Assembly (NCBI GenBank): GCA_965226545.1
Contig: OZ245364.1
Coordinates: 1,240,001-1,304,000 of the forward strand
DNA: 64,000 nucleotides
Reading direction: 5' to 3'
Origin: JAHRAW01 sp965226545
GTDB taxonomy: Bacteria; Pseudomonadota; Gammaproteobacteria; Arenicellales; Poriferihabitantaceae
Under the pieces are notes generated by a model. It did no database searches. It saw nothing but the letters and a program-made list of their open reading frames with translations, and had not been told where the DNA came from. Position 1 is the stretch's first letter. Every line of letters starts with the position of its first letter. The position numbers and the translations under genes were made by a program. Positions 59,392-64,000 of the stretch are shown here, piece by piece.

Positions 59392-61077
59392 ATGACGACA
59401 ATCAATAAACGCCACCCCGGCGCCGGCCGCGGTCGCACTCGCCCAGCCCCAAAAGGCCGGCAAGCCGACCCGCGCGCGCGCGCGGAGGTGCGGGCGTTGT
59501 TGGGCGAGGGGGGGTTGCGGCGGGATATGTTGATTGAATATTTGCATCGCATACAAGACCATTGCGGTTGTTTGTCGGCGGCGCATTTGGCGGCGTTGGC
59601 GGCGGAGATGAAATTGTCGATGACTGAGGTGTATGAGGTTGCGACTTTTTATGCGCATTTTGATGTGGTTGGCGATGGCGAAGCGGCGCCGCCGGCGCAT
59701 ACGATTCGGGTGTGCGACGGCATCGCTTGTCAACTTGCCGGCACCGAGCCACTTATCGCGCAACTGCAGGCAGCCAAGCCGAACGATGCGCGGGTTGTGC
59801 GCGCGCCTTGCATGGGGCGTTGCGAACGCGCGCCGGCGGTCGAGGTTGGGCATTATCATGTCGAGCGCGCCGACGCCGATGCGGTGTTGAGTGCGCTTGC
59901 CGCCGGCAAGGTGCAGCCGCGCATCCCCAACTACACCGACTTCGATGATTATCTGCATCAAGGCGGCTATCGATTGTTGCGTGAATGTTTGGCCGGCGAG
60001 CGCAGCGCGGATGAGTTGATTGGCGTGTTGACCGATTCGGCGTTGCGCGGCTTGGGCGGCGCCGGTTTTCCGGCCGGACGCAAATGGCAAATCGTGCGCG
60101 GTTATGACGCGCCGCGATTGATGGCGGTCAACGCCGATGAAGGCGAGCCGGGCACTTTCAAAGACCGCTTTTATCTCGAGACCGACCCGCATCGATTTAT
60201 CGAGGGAATGTTAATCGCCGCCAACACGGTCGGCGTGTCGCAATGTTATGTGTATGTGCGCGATGAATATCCGGCGGTGCTGTCGATTTTGCGCGATGAA
60301 TTGGATAAGGTGCGCGCCGCCGGCTTGGCGGATAATCTCGATATCATCCTGCGACGCGGTGCCGGCGCGTATATTTGCGGCGAAGAGTCGGCGATGATTG
60401 AATCCATCGAAGGCAAACGCGGCTTGCCGCGCAATCGTCCGCCGTTTGTCGCCGAGGTCGGTTTGTTCGGTCGCCCGACGCTCGAGCACAATGTCGAGAC
60501 GCTGTATTGGGTGCGCGACATCGTCGAGAAAGGCGCGCAATGGTTTGCCGAAGGCGGGCGGCACGGGCGCAAAGGTTGGCGCAGTTATTCGGTGTCCGGG
60601 CGGGTGAAACATCCCGGCGTAAAACTCGCCCCAGCCGGCGTCACCGCCAATGAGTTAATTAATGAATTTTGCGGCGGCATGTGCGACGGCGAAGTGTTCA
60701 AAGGCTATCTGCCCGGCGGCGCAAGCGGCGGGATTTTGCCGGCGTCGCTGGCGGATATCCCGCTGGATTTTGACACGCTGGCGGAATACGGCTGCTTCAT
60801 CGGCTCGGCTGCCGTCGTCGTGTTTGGCGAACGCGACAATATGAAAGAGGTCGCGTTAAACTTGATGCGATTTTTCGAAGACGAAAGTTGCGGGCAATGC
60901 ACGCCGTGCCGAGTCGGCACTGAAAAAGCCGTGCAGTTAATGCAGCAACCAAAATGGAACGCGGCTTTGCTCGGCGAATTAAGCGTGGTGATGGCGGATG
61001 CATCGATTTGCGGCTTGGGGCAGGCGGCGGGCAATCCGATTAATTGCGTGTTGAAATATTTTCCGCAGGATTTGTGA
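59392..61077 (+). CDS. NAD-dependent formate dehydrogenase, fused gamma-beta (NuoE-NuoF type) subunit
   Basis: Residues of about 35-170 form a NuoE-like thioredoxin-fold 2Fe-2S domain (cysteines in VCDGIACQL and PCMGRCERAP). The rest is NuoF-like: GLGGAGFPAGRKW, NADEGEPGTFKDR, RRGAGAYICGEESAMIES for FMN and NADH, and a 4Fe-4S motif ESCGQCTPCRVG. In FdsGBA enzymes these are separate FdsG and FdsB; here they are one 561-residue chain. It passes electrons from formate to NAD. The catalytic subunit gene lies 1.3 kb downstream, after two inserted HNH genes. Confidence 0.9.
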   Translation: MTTINKRHPGAGRGRTRPAPKGRQADPRARAEVRALLGEGGLRRDMLIEYLHRIQDHCGCLSAAHLAALAAEMKLSMTEVYEVATFYAHFDVVGDGEAAPPAHTIRVCDGIACQLAGTEPLIAQLQAAKPNDARVVRAPCMGRCERAPAVEVGHYHVERADADAVLSALAAGKVQPRIPNYTDFDDYLHQGGYRLLRECLAGERSADELIGVLTDSALRGLGGAGFPAGRKWQIVRGYDAPRLMAVNADEGEPGTFKDRFYLETDPHRFIEGMLIAANTVGVSQCYVYVRDEYPAVLSILRDELDKVRAAGLADNLDIILRRGAGAYICGEESAMIESIEGKRGLPRNRPPFVAEVGLFGRPTLEHNVETLYWVRDIVEKGAQWFAEGGRHGRKGWRSYSVSGRVKHPGVKLAPAGVTANELINEFCGGMCDGEVFKGYLPGGASGGILPASLADIPLDFDTLAEYGCFIGSAAVVVFGERDNMKEVALNLMRFFEDESCGQCTPCRVGTEKAVQLMQQPKWNAALLGELSVVMADASICGLGQAAGNPINCVLKYFPQDL

Positions 61078-61742
61078 TGTCAACTTCGCGCGACAAGGTC
61101 GATGTAATGGCGGATTCGATTGCGCGGTTGTATGCCGGTGATGTCGATGGTGCGCGGGCGGTTATTAATACGGAGTATCCGTTCGACCCGAATGCGCGCA
61201 GTTCGTGCAAGTTACCGAAGCCGCGCAACTTGCCGAAACTGCCGAAGTCGGAATCATCCAATAAGCGTGAGTCGTCGCCGCAACGAATTTTGCACATTGC
61301 CGTTCGCGACGGTTTCATCGACCGTTACACTGGCAGGAAACTGCTTTATCCGGCGGTGATGAGAACGATGAATTTGTTGATGCCGAAAGAATTCCCGGAA
61401 CATTCGAATTACCTGATGAGCGAAACGCATATTGCGTGGTGGGAATTGTTTCCATCGCTCGACCACTTAACGCCGGTTGCGCGCGGCGGCGTTGATACCG
61501 ACGACAACATTGTATTGTGCGCATCGACCACCAATAGAGACAAACATAATTGGTTGTTGGAAGAACTCGGTTGGCAACTGCATGCGCGCGGCGATATGAA
61601 TCAATGGGACGGCTTATTAAAAGTCGCGACCGCCCTAATTGCAAAACGCAGCGAACTGCTGGATGATGACTACATAAAGCAGCGGCATAATGCCACGCTA
61701 AAACTTTTCCCAACATTGCTCGACGCAAATCATGAGTACTGA
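61077..61742 (+). CDS. HNH-endonuclease-like protein 1
   Basis: The ATG overlaps the last base of the dehydrogenase stop. The 221-residue protein has RDGFIDRYTGRKLLYP (first strand and possible ligand region) and SLDHLTPVARGGVDTDDNIV, then NRDKHNW, the beta-beta-alpha HNH-like pattern with Asp-His and downstream Asn and His. The N-terminal 60 residues (DVMADSIARLYAGDVDGARA, FDPNAR) form an unrecognised part. It is a close paralogue of the next gene. Its place in a metabolic operon is unexpected; it may be a selfish homing-type gene or a nuclease-derived regulator. Confidence 0.75.
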   Translation: MSTSRDKVDVMADSIARLYAGDVDGARAVINTEYPFDPNARSSCKLPKPRNLPKLPKSESSNKRESSPQRILHIAVRDGFIDRYTGRKLLYPAVMRTMNLLMPKEFPEHSNYLMSETHIAWWELFPSLDHLTPVARGGVDTDDNIVLCASTTNRDKHNWLLEELGWQLHARGDMNQWDGLLKVATALIAKRSELLDDDYIKQRHNATLKLFPTLLDANHEY

Positions 61743-61745
61743 CAA

Positions 61746-62408
61746 ATGAATGCCACGCGCGACAAAGTCGATGTAATGGCGGATTCGATTGCGCGGTTGT
61801 ATGTCGGTGATGACGCCGGTGCGCGGGCGATTCTTAATGCGGAATATCCGTTCGACCCGAATGCGCGCAGCCCGCGTTTGCCGAAGCCGCGCAACATGCC
61901 GAAATTGCCCAAGTCCGAATCATCCAATCCGCGTCAATCGTCGTCAAAACGAATTCTGCACATTGCCGTTCGAGATGGTTTCATCGACCTTTATACCGGC
62001 AATCGCCTGCTTTATCCGGCGGTGATGAAAACGATGAATTTGTTGTTGCCGAAAGAATTTCCGGCGCATTCGAATTACAAGATGGGCGAAACGCATATTG
62101 CGTGGTGGGAATTGTTTCCGACGCTCGACCACTTAACGCCGGTGACGTGCGACGGCGTTGATACTGACGAAAACATTGTATTGTGTGCGATGACCACCAA
62201 CATGGACAAGGGAAATCGGACATTGAAAGAACTCGATTGGACACTGCACGCGCGCGGTGACATGAACCAATGGGACGGTTTGTTAAAAGCCGCGACCGCG
62301 TTAATTGCAAAACGCAGCGAACTGCAAAACGATGAATACATAAAGCGGTGGCATAATGCCACGCTAAAACTTTTCCCAACCTTGCTCGACGCAAATCATG
62401 AGTACTGA
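61746..62408 (+). CDS. HNH-endonuclease-like protein 2
   Basis: The 220-residue protein starts 3 bases after its paralogue and has the same architecture: RDGFIDLYTGNRLLYP, TLDHLTPVTCDGVDTDENIV and the end LKLFPTLLDANHEY. The DNA is highly similar, including the last 60 bases, so this is a recent tandem duplication. The predicted metal and catalytic residues (Asp-His, Asn) are kept, though the second region reads NMDKGNR instead of NRDKHNW. The catalytic formate dehydrogenase gene starts 3 bases later. Confidence 0.75.
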   Translation: MNATRDKVDVMADSIARLYVGDDAGARAILNAEYPFDPNARSPRLPKPRNMPKLPKSESSNPRQSSSKRILHIAVRDGFIDLYTGNRLLYPAVMKTMNLLLPKEFPAHSNYKMGETHIAWWELFPTLDHLTPVTCDGVDTDENIVLCAMTTNMDKGNRTLKELDWTLHARGDMNQWDGLLKAATALIAKRSELQNDEYIKRWHNATLKLFPTLLDANHEY

Positions 62409-62411
62409 AAA

Positions 62412-64000
62412 ATGAACACCACAAAAAAAATCCACTTCACCTTAGACAACAAAAAAGTCGAAGCGCGCGAAGGCGAATCGATTTGGCAAGTGGCGCAGCG
62501 CAACGGCGTTGCGATTCCGCATTTGTGTTATGCGCCTGAGCCGGATTATCGCGCCGACGGCAATTGTCGCGCGTGCATGGTCGAGATAGAAGGCGAGCGC
62601 GTGTTGGCGGCGTCTTGTTTGCGCAAGGCGAGCGACGGCATGGTTGTGCATAGCGCAAGTGCGCGCGCCAAACAATCGCGCGCGATGGTGATGGAATTAT
62701 TATTGGCCGACCAGCCGCCGCGCGAAACGGCGCATAACAAACGTTCGCGGTTGTGGCATTGGGCGGATGAAATGGCGGTGACCACCAGCCGCTTTGATGC
62801 GCGCGCGCAAACGCCGCCGAGCGATGCAACGCATCCGGCGATGCGCGTGTTTTTGGACGCCTGCATACAATGTAATTTATGCGTGCGCGCCTGTCGCGAA
62901 GTGCAAGTCAACGACGTCATCGGCATGGCGCATCGCGGACATCACGCCAAAATCGTTTTCGATATGGATGAGTCGATGGGCGCGAGCACTTGCGTCGGTT
63001 GCGGCGAATGCGTGCAAGCCTGCCCGACCGGTGCGTTGATGGAAACCGCATTGGTCGATGAAAACGGCGTCGGCAAAATTGCCGCCGACAATGCAAACCG
63101 TTTGGAAGAAACCGCGAGCGTTTGTCCGTATTGCGGCGTCGGTTGCCAACTTAACTATCAAGTCGCCGACAACCGCATCATCGCGGTGCAAGGCGCCGCC
63201 GGCCCTGCCAATCGCAATCGATTGTGCGTCAAGGGGCGGTTTGGGTTTGATTATGTGTCGCATCCGCATCGCTTAACCCGCCCGTTGATTCGCAAAGAGG
63301 GCGCCGACAAACGCGCCGCGTTGGACATCGACCCGGCCAATCCGCTCAGCCATTTTCGCGAAGTCGATTGGGATGAGGCGTTGGCGTTTGCGGCGGACGG
63401 CTTGAAGCGCGTGCGCGATGAACACGGCGCGCGCGCCTTGGCCGGATTCGGTTCGGCGAAATGTTCGAATGAAGAGGCGTACCTTTTCCAAAAACTGGTG
63501 CGCACCGGTTTCGGCAGCAACAACGTCGACCATTGCACTCGACTGTGTCACGCATCGTCGGTTGCCGCCCTGCTCGAAGGCGTCGGTTCGGGCGCGGTGT
63601 CGGCGCCGTTTAATGCGGTCGAAGATTCCGATGTGATTGTCGTCATCGGCGCCAATCCGGTTGGCAATCATCCGGTCGCGGCGAGTTTCTTTAAGCAAGC
63701 CGCGAAGTCGGCGACCTTAATCGTCATCGACCCGCGCGCCACCGAATTGGCGCGCCACGCCGATTACATGCTGCAGTTCACCCCGGGCGGCGATGTTGCG
63801 CTGCTCAATGCATTGCTGCATGTCATCATCGAAGAAAAATTGTACGACCGCGATTATGTCGCGCAACACACCGAAGGCTTTGCCGAACTCAAACGCCACA
63901 TCGCCGATTATGCGCCGGAGAAAATGGCAAGCGTATGCGGCGTCGATGCGCAACAGTTGCGCGAAGTCGCGCGCGTCTATGCAACCGCCAACGCCGCGAT
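62412..64000 (+). CDS. NAD-dependent formate dehydrogenase catalytic subunit, 3' end outside window
   Basis: The first 529 codons are present. An N-terminal 2Fe-2S domain (PHLCYAPEPDYRADGNCRAC) is followed by two 4Fe-4S motifs (CIQCNLCVRACRE, CVGCGECVQACP), a further cluster motif VCPYCGVGCQ and the molybdopterin domain. The metal ligand is a Cys in HCTRLCHASS, so no selenocysteine is used. The layout equals FdsA/FdhA of soluble NAD-linked formate dehydrogenases, which oxidise formate to carbon dioxide. It is translationally close to the HNH pair. Confidence 0.92.
   Translation, partial: MNTTKKIHFTLDNKKVEAREGESIWQVAQRNGVAIPHLCYAPEPDYRADGNCRACMVEIEGERVLAASCLRKASDGMVVHSASARAKQSRAMVMELLLADQPPRETAHNKRSRLWHWADEMAVTTSRFDARAQTPPSDATHPAMRVFLDACIQCNLCVRACREVQVNDVIGMAHRGHHAKIVFDMDESMGASTCVGCGECVQACPTGALMETALVDENGVGKIAADNANRLEETASVCPYCGVGCQLNYQVADNRIIAVQGAAGPANRNRLCVKGRFGFDYVSHPHRLTRPLIRKEGADKRAALDIDPANPLSHFREVDWDEALAFAADGLKRVRDEHGARALAGFGSAKCSNEEAYLFQKLVRTGFGSNNVDHCTRLCHASSVAALLEGVGSGAVSAPFNAVEDSDVIVVIGANPVGNHPVAASFFKQAAKSATLIVIDPRATELARHADYMLQFTPGGDVALLNALLHVIIEEKLYDRDYVAQHTEGFAELKRHIADYAPEKMASVCGVDAQQLREVARVYATANAA

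Overview
The window looks like a chromosome segment of a Gammaproteobacterium. The evidence is the gene set (yajC, purE, hemF, waaA, pepN, fdxA, mutS, suhB, trmJ, sucCD) and the protein motifs; no 16S gene is present, so finer placement is not possible. LPS (waaA), glucan modification and autotransporters indicate a Gram-negative envelope. Coding DNA is GC-rich with frequent TTG and GTG starts. Many spacers are made of short, decayed tandem repeats built from words such as GTAAC, GTTAAC and GTCGATGT. The same repeats appear to have grown into gene ends and loops (hemF N-terminus, suhB C-terminus, internal loops of pepN and puuD).

Layout: 1-9.1 kb holds the end of an autotransporter, yajC, a glycine betaine ABC transporter (proX-proV-proW, with a DUF2628-like domain fused to ProW), an epoxide hydrolase, a TauD-type dioxygenase and tRNA-Ile(GAT). 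9.2-12.1 kb is an unrecognised membrane-protein pair. 12.1-16.2 kb is a urate/allantoin operon (puuD, puuE, alc, allA). 16.5-26.4 kb carries a deacetylase, an OpgC-like acyltransferase, adenine deaminase, purE, a TsaC-like gene, hemF, waaA and an NCS2 purine permease. 26.6-34.5 kb has a second autotransporter with an 11-G tract at its 5' end (apparently in the OFF phase), two copies of a 1081-bp insertion sequence, pepN and fdxA.

34.5-56.3 kb is largely accessory DNA: an RloC/PrrC-like ATPase, three tandem Sel1-repeat proteins, mutS and suhB (the latter with a roughly 250-residue Lys/Ser/Pro/Ala tail), and trmJ. After trmJ come two modules of about 2 kb (an OLD-family nuclease; a gamma-glutamylcyclotransferase-like protein plus a frameshifted FRG-TPR protein), bounded by copies of the trmJ 3' end as if they had integrated there in succession. 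Next is a four-gene operon that is the main candidate for an undescribed system: a membrane protein with a periplasmic FimV-like part and a cytoplasmic GrpE-like domain, a lid-less Hsp70, a membrane TerB protein with a degenerate J-like end, and a cytoplasmic M48 metallopeptidase. A Fic gene follows, with a consensus promoter and an apparently leaderless start.

57.2-64 kb returns to central metabolism: sucC-sucD and an NAD-linked formate dehydrogenase operon (NuoE-NuoF type fused subunit, then the catalytic subunit cut by the window end). Two paralogous HNH-type genes sit seamlessly between the two dehydrogenase genes. No rRNA genes, CRISPR array, integrase or prophage structural genes were seen.
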